From an uncultured Litoreibacter sp. (GTDB lineage: Bacteria; Pseudomonadota; Alphaproteobacteria; Rhodobacterales; Rhodobacteraceae), in NCBI RefSeq assembly GCF_947501785.1, contig NZ_CANMXB010000001.1, positions 3,104,501-3,168,500 of the forward strand: a stretch of 64,000 nucleotides of DNA, in the 5' to 3' direction. How positions within the stretch are numbered: the stretch's first letter is position 1; each line of letters begins with the position of its first letter. A model generated the notes under the pieces. That model saw nothing but the letters and a program-made list of their open reading frames with translations. It did no database searches and had not been told where the DNA came from. The translations under genes and the position numbers were made by a program. Positions 26,816-34,723 of this stretch are shown one piece after another.

Positions 26816-26878
26816 TGGCTTTTCTTTTTCGGTACGCTTGTTTTGAGGGCTGTGCTTGCTTGGGCTCTATATTAACCT

Positions 26879-26899
26879 ATATACCCCCTTAGGGTATAT
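26879..26899. promoter_or_regulatory. CsoR-type operator
   Basis: Perfect palindrome ATATACCC - N5 (CCTTA) - GGGTATAT in the 152-base region between the divergent glutaredoxin-MauE and csoR genes. It matches the known CsoR site style (TACCCC...GGGTA). A second, weaker site is at 29809-29825. Confidence 0.75.
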
Positions 26900-26967
26900 A
26901 TTCAATAGTTTGAGCTTGATGCCATACTCACTCGACTTTTTGTCTGCCACCATGCGAAAAGAGAGTC

Positions 26968-27240
26968 ATGCACGAAAATCGCGAAGCTACTTTAAAACGC
27001 CTCAAACGCCTGGAGGGTCAGGTCCGAGGGATTGCCCGGATGGTCGAAGAGGACCGCTATTGCGTCGATGTCCTGACGCAGATTGCGGCGGTGCGAGCCG
27101 CTCTCAAAGGCGTCGAGAAGCTCGTTATCGACAACCACGCGTCGCATTGTATCGAGGATGCACTTGCATCAGGTGATCGGGAGGATCAGCGGGCGAAATT
27201 TACAGAACTCCTTGAACTGCTCGACAAGGCGCGCGGCTAA
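26968..27240 (+). CDS. csoR: CsoR-family copper-sensing repressor
   Basis: A 90-residue all-helical repressor. The Cu(I) ligands C32, H57 and C61 (RYCVDVL and DNHASHC) are spaced 25 and 4 apart, exactly as in Mycobacterium CsoR (36, 61, 65). CsoR lets go of DNA when Cu(I) binds. It probably controls itself and the divergent glutaredoxin-MauE gene through the palindrome at 26879. The copCD genes that converge on it may be reached through the second site at 29809. Family members can also sense Ni/Co or formaldehyde, but this ligand set and the neighbours favour copper. Confidence 0.9.
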   Translation: MHENREATLKRLKRLEGQVRGIARMVEEDRYCVDVLTQIAAVRAALKGVEKLVIDNHASHCIEDALASGDREDQRAKFTELLELLDKARG

Positions 27241-27244
27241 GTCG

Positions 27245-28123
27245 TCAAAGATTGACGGGTGGCGTTGTTACACTGGTGATGGTTGCAGTTGCCAGAAGGA
27301 TTAGAACAACGGCCAGTATTTCCGTTGAAATAGAACGCCGCAGGGCATGGGCTGCACCGGGTTTCTCAGCACGCAAGGCAGGGACCAGCCTCACCTTATT
27401 CCAAGCCGCAAAGCCCAGAAGGACTGCAACAATCGCGACTTTGGCCAGAAGTGCTAAGCCGTAGGCCGTTCCAAATAATGCAGTGGTAGAGCCTGAAAGC
27501 AGCCAAGCGAGCGATGTGCCTGCGAGGATTAGAGCCGCCACTCCGCCAGCGGCGAGATTACCAAAATAGTGCAACAGATCAGCACCGGCTGGAGCAAGTG
27601 CTGCCTGCCGCAAAGGTATGAGAGCGCCAACCCAGAAAGCAGCGGCTAGAAGATGCAAAACCAGCAGGACTGTCAGAGCTACTCTGGGCTCCCCAAGAGC
27701 GTGCCCCACTTGCGCAAAGGATATCGCCACCGCAAGGCTGCCTGCCAGAGCGATCCATTGTCCAATTCGGGGCACTAGAATTGCAACTATCGCGAGTTCG
27801 CCTATCCCGCGCCAGATTGCTGCGGTCCCAAGCGGACTTTCCCAAACGAAGCCAAGCATCATTGGGTCGGCCGCGCCCTCGAAGCCCATGCCGGAAATCC
27901 GTGCCGCACGAATGCCGAACCGGACAGCCAGCACGGCGAGACCGACAAGTGCGGCACCTACTGCAAGCCGCCTCGCAAGTCGCAGGACCGATACCTCAGC
28001 TCGCTGAGAAAAAACGACCGAAAACAGCACACCCCCCATCGTAAGGAGTGCCGCGCCATAACCAATCGCCTTGGCCAAGATTGCCAAAACGACAAGACCG
28101 TCGATCGGTGCGAGTCCGGTCAC
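27245..28123 (-). CDS. copD: CopD-type copper transport membrane protein
   Basis: A 292-residue inner-membrane protein with eight or more membrane segments and the CopD/PcoD domain (GHALGEPR, HLLAAAFWVGALIPL). It probably takes copper from CopC across or within the membrane. Its start overlaps the copC stop by 4 bases. The gene is convergent with csoR, leaving 4 bases between stops. Confidence 0.85.
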   Translation of the reverse strand: MTGLAPIDGLVVLAILAKAIGYGAALLTMGGVLFSVVFSQRAEVSVLRLARRLAVGAALVGLAVLAVRFGIRAARISGMGFEGAADPMMLGFVWESPLGTAAIWRGIGELAIVAILVPRIGQWIALAGSLAVAISFAQVGHALGEPRVALTVLLVLHLLAAAFWVGALIPLRQAALAPAGADLLHYFGNLAAGGVAALILAGTSLAWLLSGSTTALFGTAYGLALLAKVAIVAVLLGFAAWNKVRLVPALRAEKPGAAHALRRSISTEILAVVLILLATATITSVTTPPVNL

Positions 28124-28464
28124 TCAGTGACCGTGAAGGAGAAGCTGCCCTGCATCGGATGGCCGTCCGACGCCATTCCGCGCCAGTCGAAGCGATAGCT
28201 TCCAGGCGCAAGTTCTTCCAATGGCAAAGCCCGGAACTCCGTAGAGGGGTCCATACCTGTCTCGCGTTCGATTTCGACATCGCCATCTGGAGAGGTAAGC
28301 GTGACTGAAATGATGCGCATCGGATCATCGAACCGCATGGAAAGCTCTGGCACTTCCGTCACTGTCGCGCCGTCGGCGGGTGTTGTGGCCTCAGACTTCG
28401 AATGGGCAAAGGCAAGAGCGGGAGCAACGACAACGGCCAAGCCGAGAAGAGTTTGTTTGATCAT
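28120..28464 (-). CDS. copC: CopC-type periplasmic copper-binding protein
   Basis: A 114-residue exported protein. Signal cleavage after AFA would leave His as residue 1 (HSKSEA), the classic Cu(II) ligand, and the late GMASDGHPMQG gives the Asp-x-His pair of the same site. The Met-rich Cu(I) loop of longer CopC proteins is absent, so this is the one-site form. It hands copper to, or shields it from, CopD, with which it is coupled. Confidence 0.88.
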   Translation of the reverse strand: MIKQTLLGLAVVVAPALAFAHSKSEATTPADGATVTEVPELSMRFDDPMRIISVTLTSPDGDVEIERETGMDPSTEFRALPLEELAPGSYRFDWRGMASDGHPMQGSFSFTVTE

Positions 28465-28476
28465 TTGAGTTTTCCT

Positions 28477-28941
28477 CTATTCGGACCGGGCGTTCAGTTC
28501 GTCGTGATGCTGACGAAGGTCATCAGGCCAAGTTGACTTGATGAAAGACAGCACCGCAATGATTTCTTCATCGGTGAGCACACCCTCATAGACAGGCATG
28601 CCGGATGGTGGCGCGTTCTCCATCAGACCGGCAAGCCCATATTTGGTCAGGGTAAAAAGCGTTTCATCATCATGGTGCCACGTGTGGCCTGTTGCATCAT
28701 GCGGCGGTGCTGGCAGCAATCCATCTTCTCCACGTATCCGCCAGTTTGGCTGCCCCTCTAGCCGCGCACCATGGCAAGCGGCACATTGGTCTGCGTAGAT
28801 GCCTTGGCCCACGGCGATCACTTCGGCGTCGTCAGGCGTCAAAATACCAACCGTTTGGGAAGGTTGCGCCAGAACAAATGCGGCTGCAAAACCGGCGAGC
28901 GTGAGCCCGCCGGTTAGCAAAACGGCTTTCCGACCTACCAT
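28477..28941 (-). CDS. Membrane-anchored class I cytochrome c
   Basis: A 154-residue protein. An N-terminal membrane or signal segment (residues 5-26) is followed by the haem site C53-A-A-C-H57 and the distal Met in SGMPVYEGVL. It looks like the small cytochromes found in copper-resistance operons, where they may pass electrons from Cu(I) or a multicopper oxidase. The ATG overlaps the stop of the DUF411 gene by one base. Confidence 0.85.
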   Translation of the reverse strand: MVGRKAVLLTGGLTLAGFAAAFVLAQPSQTVGILTPDDAEVIAVGQGIYADQCAACHGARLEGQPNWRIRGEDGLLPAPPHDATGHTWHHDDETLFTLTKYGLAGLMENAPPSGMPVYEGVLTDEEIIAVLSFIKSTWPDDLRQHHDELNARSE

Positions 28942-29408
28942 CAGGTGTCGAACGGGTGCGCCGTGCCGGCACGGTAGTACATTGTGCCGGTGCCAGCCTC
29001 TCCACCAAATGCAATGACGTCGAAACGCGCGGACGGATCATCTCCCATGCCAGGAGAGCCCATCGGCATGCCGGGAACAGCAAGCCCAGTGATGTCCGGG
29101 CGATCCTTCAAGACGGCTTCCAATGCTTCGAACGGCACATGCCCTTCGAAGACATATCCATCCGCTTCAATGGTGTGACAGGAGGCGAGCTCAAGCGGTA
29201 TTCCGCGTTCTGACTTCTGCGCCTCTGGGTCGGTCAGTTCCTCGACGGTGACGGTGTAACCGCGCGTGCGGGCTAGGTCAGCCCAGGCGTGACAGCACCC
29301 GCAGCCGGGCGAAGCGAGAACACGCATAGATGTGCCAGCACTTGCAGGCAGGCCAGCCATGACAAGAACTGTTGCAGATAGGGTGGTGAAGTGACGACGT
29401 GTGATCAT
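28941..29408 (-). CDS. DUF411 metal-binding exported protein
   Basis: A 155-residue protein with a Tat-like start (MITRRHFTTL, single pair of Arg) and signal. The mature domain has the thiol site SPGCGCCHAW, a later CHT, and a Met/Gly-rich loop (PGMPMGSPGMGDD) suited to Cu(I). DUF411 proteins travel with copper or silver resistance genes and are thought to bind metal. It is part of the leftward copC-copD-cytochrome unit. Confidence 0.85.
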   Translation of the reverse strand: MITRRHFTTLSATVLVMAGLPASAGTSMRVLASPGCGCCHAWADLARTRGYTVTVEELTDPEAQKSERGIPLELASCHTIEADGYVFEGHVPFEALEAVLKDRPDITGLAVPGMPMGSPGMGDDPSARFDVIAFGGEAGTGTMYYRAGTAHPFDT

Positions 29409-29466
29409 GTCTGTCGGTCCTTTGATTTGAAAGTTGAATGGACTGCGGGCTAGCGCCCGTCGCCGT

Positions 29467-29802
29467 TCAGACTTTCGGAGGACCGGTGGGGACAGCCAGC
29501 GTTAGGTTTGCAAAGTCGAAATCAGCGTACAGAACACTCACAACCGATCTGCTCGCGGGATTGTTCTGCAAAATAGCAGAGGTGGCCGCGAGATCGCCAA
29601 AACAGGGCATTGACCCCATGCCGCTGGTCGCGTCGCAGCAGTCGGCGAGCGCCTCCTCTGCATCGGCCAAAGGATCGCTTTCTGACATTTGGGCGTGGTG
29701 GTCCGCGTGATCCGATCCATGGTTCAGGCCATGCATCACAGACGCGGTGGAGGCACCGGCGAATGCAACAACAAGAATGAACGACAGAACAAAGCGAAAC
29801 AT
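29467..29802 (-). CDS. Small exported His-rich protein of the copper module
   Basis: A 111-residue protein with signal peptide MFRFVLSFILVVAFAGASTA. A His/Asp-rich patch (HGLNHGSDHADHHAQ) and a CC pair plus a single Cys further on point to metal binding in the periplasm. I do not know the family. ATG at 29802 is used; the frame itself opens at a TTG two codons earlier. The CsoR-like site at 29809-29825 lies directly upstream, so it is probably copper-induced. Confidence 0.65.
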   Translation of the reverse strand: MFRFVLSFILVVAFAGASTASVMHGLNHGSDHADHHAQMSESDPLADAEEALADCCDATSGMGSMPCFGDLAATSAILQNNPASRSVVSVLYADFDFANLTLAVPTGPPKV

Positions 29803-29808
29803 GTTCAA

Positions 29809-29825
29809 TACCTACCGGGGGTATA
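29809..29825 (-). promoter_or_regulatory. Second CsoR-like operator
   Basis: On the minus strand this reads TATACCCCCGGTAGGTA, close to the 26879 site (TATACCCCC...GGTATA) but less symmetric. It lies 7 bases before the start of the His-rich protein gene, with TTGTCA about 14 bases further up as a possible -35 box. Confidence 0.55.
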
Positions 29826-29866
29826 GGGCTTTGACAAGTCACGAGGATTTGTCGCCGTAATCGCGC

Positions 29867-30463
29867 CTAATCGCATCCGTTATGGCTACGCCACATCTGC
29901 GGGTCATGCCCCTCAGGAACAGAGGCACAGGGATCATCTGAATAGCCGCGCAAGACCGAGTACTGGCTGACTTGGGCGTCTGTCAGCAATGGCAAGGCCA
30001 ACAAATGTGCATTCAAATGAACAAGGCGGAGAGCTGCCAGTGCTTGACCTGCTTCGGCCACCAATCGTTCAAGCGCCTCAGCATCCGGTGCGCCTTTTTG
30101 AAAAGCTTCGTCCAGCGCTCGTTCTGCCGCAACGAACCGCTCCCCAGCCGTTATGGCGTCTGCCTGCATCTGCGCACGGATCGCCTCAATGTCGCGGCGC
30201 TGCTGTTGAGTCAGACCGATTTCATCGGCCAGCTCGAGAAGGTGAGTTGGCCCTGGAACACCATTAAGTTCGGCGGCACGCGCAAGCCCCCATCCGCCGC
30301 CACGCGCGATTTCTTCCAGGTCTTGTTCCGAAAGAGACTTGATCAAGCGAGTTTGTTCACCTGCGTAGGCGGAAGGCGATGTGCTATGGTTTTCATCGTG
30401 TGTTTGGGCAAAGACTGCGGTGGGGATGAGAACCATCAACATTGCGACGTGTTTTGTTTCCAT
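29867..30463 (-). CDS. Spy/CpxP-like periplasmic metal-stress protein
   Basis: About 198 residues with signal peptide METKHVAMLMVLIPTAVFAQ, starting at 30463 with AAGGA 8 bases upstream. The helical core has the LTxxQ pattern (EIGLTQQQRRDIEAIRAQMQ), which marks Spy/CpxP chaperone relatives and the heavy-metal protein CnrX/ZraP group. A long Ala/Glu coiled segment follows. It probably binds misfolded proteins or metal in the periplasm under copper stress. Confidence 0.7.
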   Translation of the reverse strand: METKHVAMLMVLIPTAVFAQTHDENHSTSPSAYAGEQTRLIKSLSEQDLEEIARGGGWGLARAAELNGVPGPTHLLELADEIGLTQQQRRDIEAIRAQMQADAITAGERFVAAERALDEAFQKGAPDAEALERLVAEAGQALAALRLVHLNAHLLALPLLTDAQVSQYSVLRGYSDDPCASVPEGHDPQMWRSHNGCD

Positions 30464-30540
30464 GAGTGAAGTCCTTGATTGATCCGGGATTGGCCCGAAG
30501 TTGTTGCACAATCTGCGCCTCCAAGGGCATGATAGAAATC

Positions 30541-31089
30541 ATGTCGGATCATTGGCTCAACTGTTTTGATGGCGCGCCAGAACGCACGCTGGACGAAGGC
30601 GAAACGCTTTTTCGTCGGGACGATGAAGTTGAATGGGCCTTCTTGGTCCGTGAAGGGCAGATTTCCCTTAGGCGTGCGCTGCAAGACGGCGGGCTCTTGA
30701 CCCTGCACACGGCCGAGGCAACAGAACTAGTTGCCGAAGCATCCCTCTTTGCGGATCGCTATCATTGCGATGCTGTCACCGAAATGCCGACAAAGGTCTC
30801 TCTGATTTCAAAGACCGAGTTGAAGGCGAGCCTTGAGAACTCTGCCACATCAAAGCGACTTTCGGTCAAAGCCTTTGAACGTACCGCGAGAGAGCTGCAG
30901 AACCTCCGGACCCGCATTGAGATCATGCGTTTGCGGAAGGTGGCAGATCGCCTTGATGCCTATCTCGAGCTTTACGGTCCGCCGGAATTAGGCGGGTGGG
31001 TGCGTGTCGCTGATTGGATCGGAGTGTCGCCTCCAGCGCTCTATCGAGAGCTAGCGGAACGGCGGACGAACAAACCTGATCTCTTTTGA
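30541..31089 (+). CDS. Crp/Fnr-family transcriptional regulator
   Basis: About 182 residues. An N-terminal cyclic-nucleotide-type beta roll (GETLFRRDDEVEWAFLVREG then ISLRRALQDGG) is followed by a dimer helix and a C-terminal helix-turn-helix (RVADWIGVSPPALYRELAERR). No cluster of cysteines is present, so it is not an iron-sulphur Fnr. It is divergent from the Spy-like gene and may control the copper module. The start could also be the ATG at 30529. Confidence 0.8.
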   Translation: MSDHWLNCFDGAPERTLDEGETLFRRDDEVEWAFLVREGQISLRRALQDGGLLTLHTAEATELVAEASLFADRYHCDAVTEMPTKVSLISKTELKASLENSATSKRLSVKAFERTARELQNLRTRIEIMRLRKVADRLDAYLELYGPPELGGWVRVADWIGVSPPALYRELAERRTNKPDLF

Positions 31090-31358
31090 TTGACTAGCTG
31101 GAAGCTGGAAATTTCTAGTGTCCGCTTTCGGGAAGCCGCACCGCAGCATCGGTTGCTACGACGAGAGTCTGGTCTGGGCCGTCCTCGCTGACCGAAACCA
31201 TGTGTCAAGCTGAAATACTGCATCAGTTCGAGCGTTGGCCGTGAACCCGGACTACCGATGCTGCAAAATGCATGAATGACCGGTATGGGCCTTCCTTGAC
31301 GCAGATCAATGCTGCGATTTGGAAGTTGCATGATATGATGAGATATGCGCGACGGGGG
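31090..31358. repeat. Decayed intergenic repeat copy
   Basis: Holds CCGCAGCATCGGTTGCTACG and GGACTACCGATGCTGCAAAATG, words related to the other island gaps. No gene is seen. Confidence 0.35.
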
Positions 31359-31985
31359 CTATTGTTCTCGACTAGGAAAGCTATCCAGCACAACACTTGC
31401 GGCGTCTACAAAACCAGATCCAGACGGCCTATTCAATTCTTCTTGGCTTAACCTCTTGGACGCCTGAGCGTGCCAAACGGGCGTTCTTCGTTTCAAGTCG
31501 AAGACGTCGATTGATAGTGTGCCTTGTGCGAATTCGTCGATCTCTGTGCGTGTTTGACGCAAGATCGGGGACCTGAGGGGCGGTCTGTATCCCACCCCAT
31601 AATACGGTTGTCCCCAATCCCAATCAGAGTAGGTGTCCCTGAAAAGGTCAGGATACTCACGCACCAGAATTTTGTCACGCGCACCCATTGTGTAGGAGAC
31701 AACGAAATCAGCATTCGATCGGTTTGACGTGAAGCGATACCCTTTACCTTTAAAAACAGCCTGAATAGCGCCAGTCATCCGCCGCTCGGCTAGAGGGGAA
31801 ATTGGGTATTCGCCGCTATTGACCAGTGGCGAATTCGAGGACCAAGCGAATGTTTTGTAGCCCGAGAAATCTTGATTGGTGTCATAATCGGTGAAGACCT
31901 CGGGTTCGATATCGCATGCTGAGAGTATCAGGAAAGGCAGGATCAGCAGCGTCCTTAGGATGTAGAATCTCACATGCGTGCTCAC
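31359..31985 (-). CDS. DUF4136 lipoprotein
   Basis: About 208 residues. A signal ending in the lipobox LSAC at about residue 24 is followed by the DUF4136 pattern: FTDYDTNQDFSGYKTFAW near the start, then FKGKGYRF, ADFVVSYTMGARDK, and a late GTLSIDVFDLKRRTPVWHAQAS. It is anchored in the outer or inner membrane. No function is known for the family. The start is a GTG at 31985 with GGAG 9 bases upstream, since no ATG lies near the signal. Confidence 0.75.
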   Translation of the reverse strand: MSTHVRFYILRTLLILPFLILSACDIEPEVFTDYDTNQDFSGYKTFAWSSNSPLVNSGEYPISPLAERRMTGAIQAVFKGKGYRFTSNRSNADFVVSYTMGARDKILVREYPDLFRDTYSDWDWGQPYYGVGYRPPLRSPILRQTRTEIDEFAQGTLSIDVFDLKRRTPVWHAQASKRLSQEELNRPSGSGFVDAASVVLDSFPSREQ

Positions 31986-32031
31986 GTACTTTGCTCCAGA
32001 AATTAGATTGCTCTCTGACGGGCGTGGGGGG

Positions 32032-34677
32032 TTAGCCAGGCTTGGCATATTTGTCTAAGAATTCTAGGATGAGCTCTTGTTCATCGGGTGTCGCACCGGC
32101 GTTCACGAACATGCTCTCGGTGATCCCGCGCCATTGCTTTTTGGTATGAGCGGCAGGGTCTTGTGGGACATGGCACAACGTACATTTTTCGTAAAAGATC
32201 TTCTCGCCCGGATCCATTTCGGCGGTAAAGGTCTCTTGTAGGCTACCTGCCCGTTCCAGACCAAACGAGCCGATATCCATCTGCACTTTTTCTGCGAGAA
32301 TGACGGGAGGGTCATAAGCCATGTTGGGGCCGTCTACTTCGGTCGCTATGCGCATCTTTGCGAGGCAGGTATTGGCTGTTGTCGCTTGGCTCAAGCCGCT
32401 GGACCGTCTGCTAGAGGTCAAAACATTGATCGCGCCAGAATTGCAGCGACCTTTGCTGTCGAACGATATCCAAGCTCCCTCGTAAAGTGATACGACCCCA
32501 GGCATGATTTTGTCTGAAACACGAGCGCCGACAATGACCGCACCACGATCATTGTACAACTCGACCAGATCCCCATCCTGGATGTCGCGTTCAAATGCAT
32601 CGTCTTCGTTGATCAGCAGGAATTCGCGATCCTGTACGTTAAGTTCTTCACGAAGATCAGACTGTGCAAATTGGGAGTGGATACGGTTGTAGGGATGCGG
32701 GCTCACCACATGCACATCGTCAGGTTCCGCCGTGCCGAGATATTCGTCCGGTTCAATCCAAGTGGGCATTGGCGGGCAGTCAGACAGGTTCATCTCAGCG
32801 ATGGTTTTGCTGTATATCTCTACTTTGCCTGAAGGTGTCGCGAGCGGATTGGCTTCAGGGTCTTCGCGGAAGGCACCATGCCGAACCCACTCAAACTCTT
32901 CTTGGGGCTGTGGAACACGAGCGACGCCGGTTTCCCAAAACTCTTCAAAATCCATGTGCTCGGAGGCGGTGGATTTCTCATAGGAGGCTTCAATGATTTC
33001 ACTGCGCTCTAAGCCGCCAGTAAACTGTTCCTCGATATCGAACATCTCGGCCAGTCGGCGGAAAATCTCGAAGTCATCCAGACTTTCACCGACCGGTTTG
33101 ATGATCTGGCGCATCGCGTACACTTTATCTTTCGAATATGTCCCGCCCGAGCTGATTTCGTCACGTTCCACAGTCGACGTGGCGGGAAGAACAATGTCAG
33201 AAAACCGCGCGGATGCTGTCCACCAAGGATCTTGGCACACCACCGTTTTCACCTTTTGCATGGCGCGAAGCAGCTCGTTCGTGTCTTGCTGATGCGATCC
33301 AAAGTTGTTGCCCGCATTGTAAATCATATGGACATCTGGAAATTTGAACGTGCCGCCATTCCGGGTAAATTCCTTGCCGGGGTTCAAAAGCATCTCGTTG
33401 AGGCGTGACGCTGGGCAAATTCCGACGACGCGGTTTCGACCTTGTGGTAATCCACCAGGTGCGCGCGCTTGTGCGAATAGCGCGCCGCCTTGGCCCCAGT
33501 GCCAGGAGAACCCCACACCGCCCCCGGGCAGACCTATTTGACCGGTCATCGCGGCAAAGGCAGTGATCGCCCAGTAAGGCATCTCACCATGTTGAGCGCG
33601 CTGGATTGCCCATGAGCCAGCGAACTGAGTGCGCGTGCGAGCGCAACGGTCAGCGAGCGCTCGGATTTGTTGCTCTCCAATCCCTGTGATCTTCGAGGCC
33701 CATCTGGGCGTTTTTGGTTGCCCGTCGGTTTTGCCTTCGAGGTAGTCGATGAATTTCTCGTAGCCTACTGTGTAATTCTTGAGGAACTCTTCGTCATAGG
33801 TTCCTTTTCGGTACACATGATTACACATCGAAAGAAACAGCGCAGTGTCCGTATTCGGAATGATCTTGAGCCATTGCGCACGGAGCCATTCGTCTGTCGT
33901 TGTGCGCTGTGGGTTGATCGAGATGAATTTGACGCCCGCTTCTTTTATGATCTCCCAACGCGGGAACATTGAGTGGTCAGTCGTCCCGCCTTCGGCACGC
34001 CCGTTCTTGTGGGGATCAGTTCCGATCAGTACGAACGTCTCTGTATGTTTGAGGACCTGCCACCAAGCGGTTTGTCGCGAGTAGACCTCCATGTCGCCAA
34101 GGACGTAAGGCATAATCACTTGTCCTGCCCCGCCAGAGAAGTCCCCAACCGTTACAGATGCGCCGCCGATGAGGTTGAAGAACCGGCCCTGCAAAACGTT
34201 TGGTGTTAACACCCCGCCATGTGCCCAGCCGCCATAAGAGGTGGAGAAAATCCCTTCGTTGCCATGCTCGTCAATCGTATCGAGAATCGCTTTGCCGACC
34301 AGCCCCAGTGCAGTGTCCCAATCCACCCTGACGAATTCGTCCCTGGCACGCAGCTCTGGTTTAACGTCGCTTGAACCGCTTTGCATGGCTTCCAGATAGG
34401 ATCTACGCACATGCGGGTACATCACACGGGTCTTGTGATACGTTCGGCTCACGATACCCTCCGAGATCATCTTCGTGGGCCTCGGATCGAATTCAGTACG
34501 CGGGATCGCCTTGGTGAGCTCACCATTTTCAACCATTCCCCAGAACGCACCGGCTTGCCCGGCATGCGGAACGAATGAGACGTTTCGACCGGTTTGCGCC
34601 AAGATCTGGGTGGGAAGTAAACTAGATACAGCCAATGCCGAAGAAGACATAAGAAAATTTCTACGAGACATCTGCAT
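32032..34677 (-). CDS. torA: TMAO/DMSO reductase-type molybdoenzyme with fused C-terminal haem c domain
   Basis: An 881-residue periplasmic enzyme. A twin-arginine signal (SRRNFLMSSSALAVSSLLP) is followed by the bis-MGD fold with TSYGGWAHGGVLTPNVLQGR and the Mo-ligand serine in GDFSGGAGQVIMP, the TorA/BisC/DorA pattern. After the usual C-terminus at about residue 780, a further 100 residues carry one haem site CTLCHVPQDP and KKQWRGITESMF, which resemble the mono-haem end of TorC. It probably reduces TMAO or DMSO, with the fused haem feeding electrons. No torC, torD or quinol partner is nearby, so electron donor and chaperone must come from elsewhere. AGGAG lies upstream. Confidence 0.85.
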   Translation of the reverse strand: MQMSRRNFLMSSSALAVSSLLPTQILAQTGRNVSFVPHAGQAGAFWGMVENGELTKAIPRTEFDPRPTKMISEGIVSRTYHKTRVMYPHVRRSYLEAMQSGSSDVKPELRARDEFVRVDWDTALGLVGKAILDTIDEHGNEGIFSTSYGGWAHGGVLTPNVLQGRFFNLIGGASVTVGDFSGGAGQVIMPYVLGDMEVYSRQTAWWQVLKHTETFVLIGTDPHKNGRAEGGTTDHSMFPRWEIIKEAGVKFISINPQRTTTDEWLRAQWLKIIPNTDTALFLSMCNHVYRKGTYDEEFLKNYTVGYEKFIDYLEGKTDGQPKTPRWASKITGIGEQQIRALADRCARTRTQFAGSWAIQRAQHGEMPYWAITAFAAMTGQIGLPGGGVGFSWHWGQGGALFAQARAPGGLPQGRNRVVGICPASRLNEMLLNPGKEFTRNGGTFKFPDVHMIYNAGNNFGSHQQDTNELLRAMQKVKTVVCQDPWWTASARFSDIVLPATSTVERDEISSGGTYSKDKVYAMRQIIKPVGESLDDFEIFRRLAEMFDIEEQFTGGLERSEIIEASYEKSTASEHMDFEEFWETGVARVPQPQEEFEWVRHGAFREDPEANPLATPSGKVEIYSKTIAEMNLSDCPPMPTWIEPDEYLGTAEPDDVHVVSPHPYNRIHSQFAQSDLREELNVQDREFLLINEDDAFERDIQDGDLVELYNDRGAVIVGARVSDKIMPGVVSLYEGAWISFDSKGRCNSGAINVLTSSRRSSGLSQATTANTCLAKMRIATEVDGPNMAYDPPVILAEKVQMDIGSFGLERAGSLQETFTAEMDPGEKIFYEKCTLCHVPQDPAAHTKKQWRGITESMFVNAGATPDEQELILEFLDKYAKPG

Positions 34678-34723
34678 TTGGTTATCTCCTATTTATTACG
34701 GCAAGCGTTTCAGAAGGATCGTG

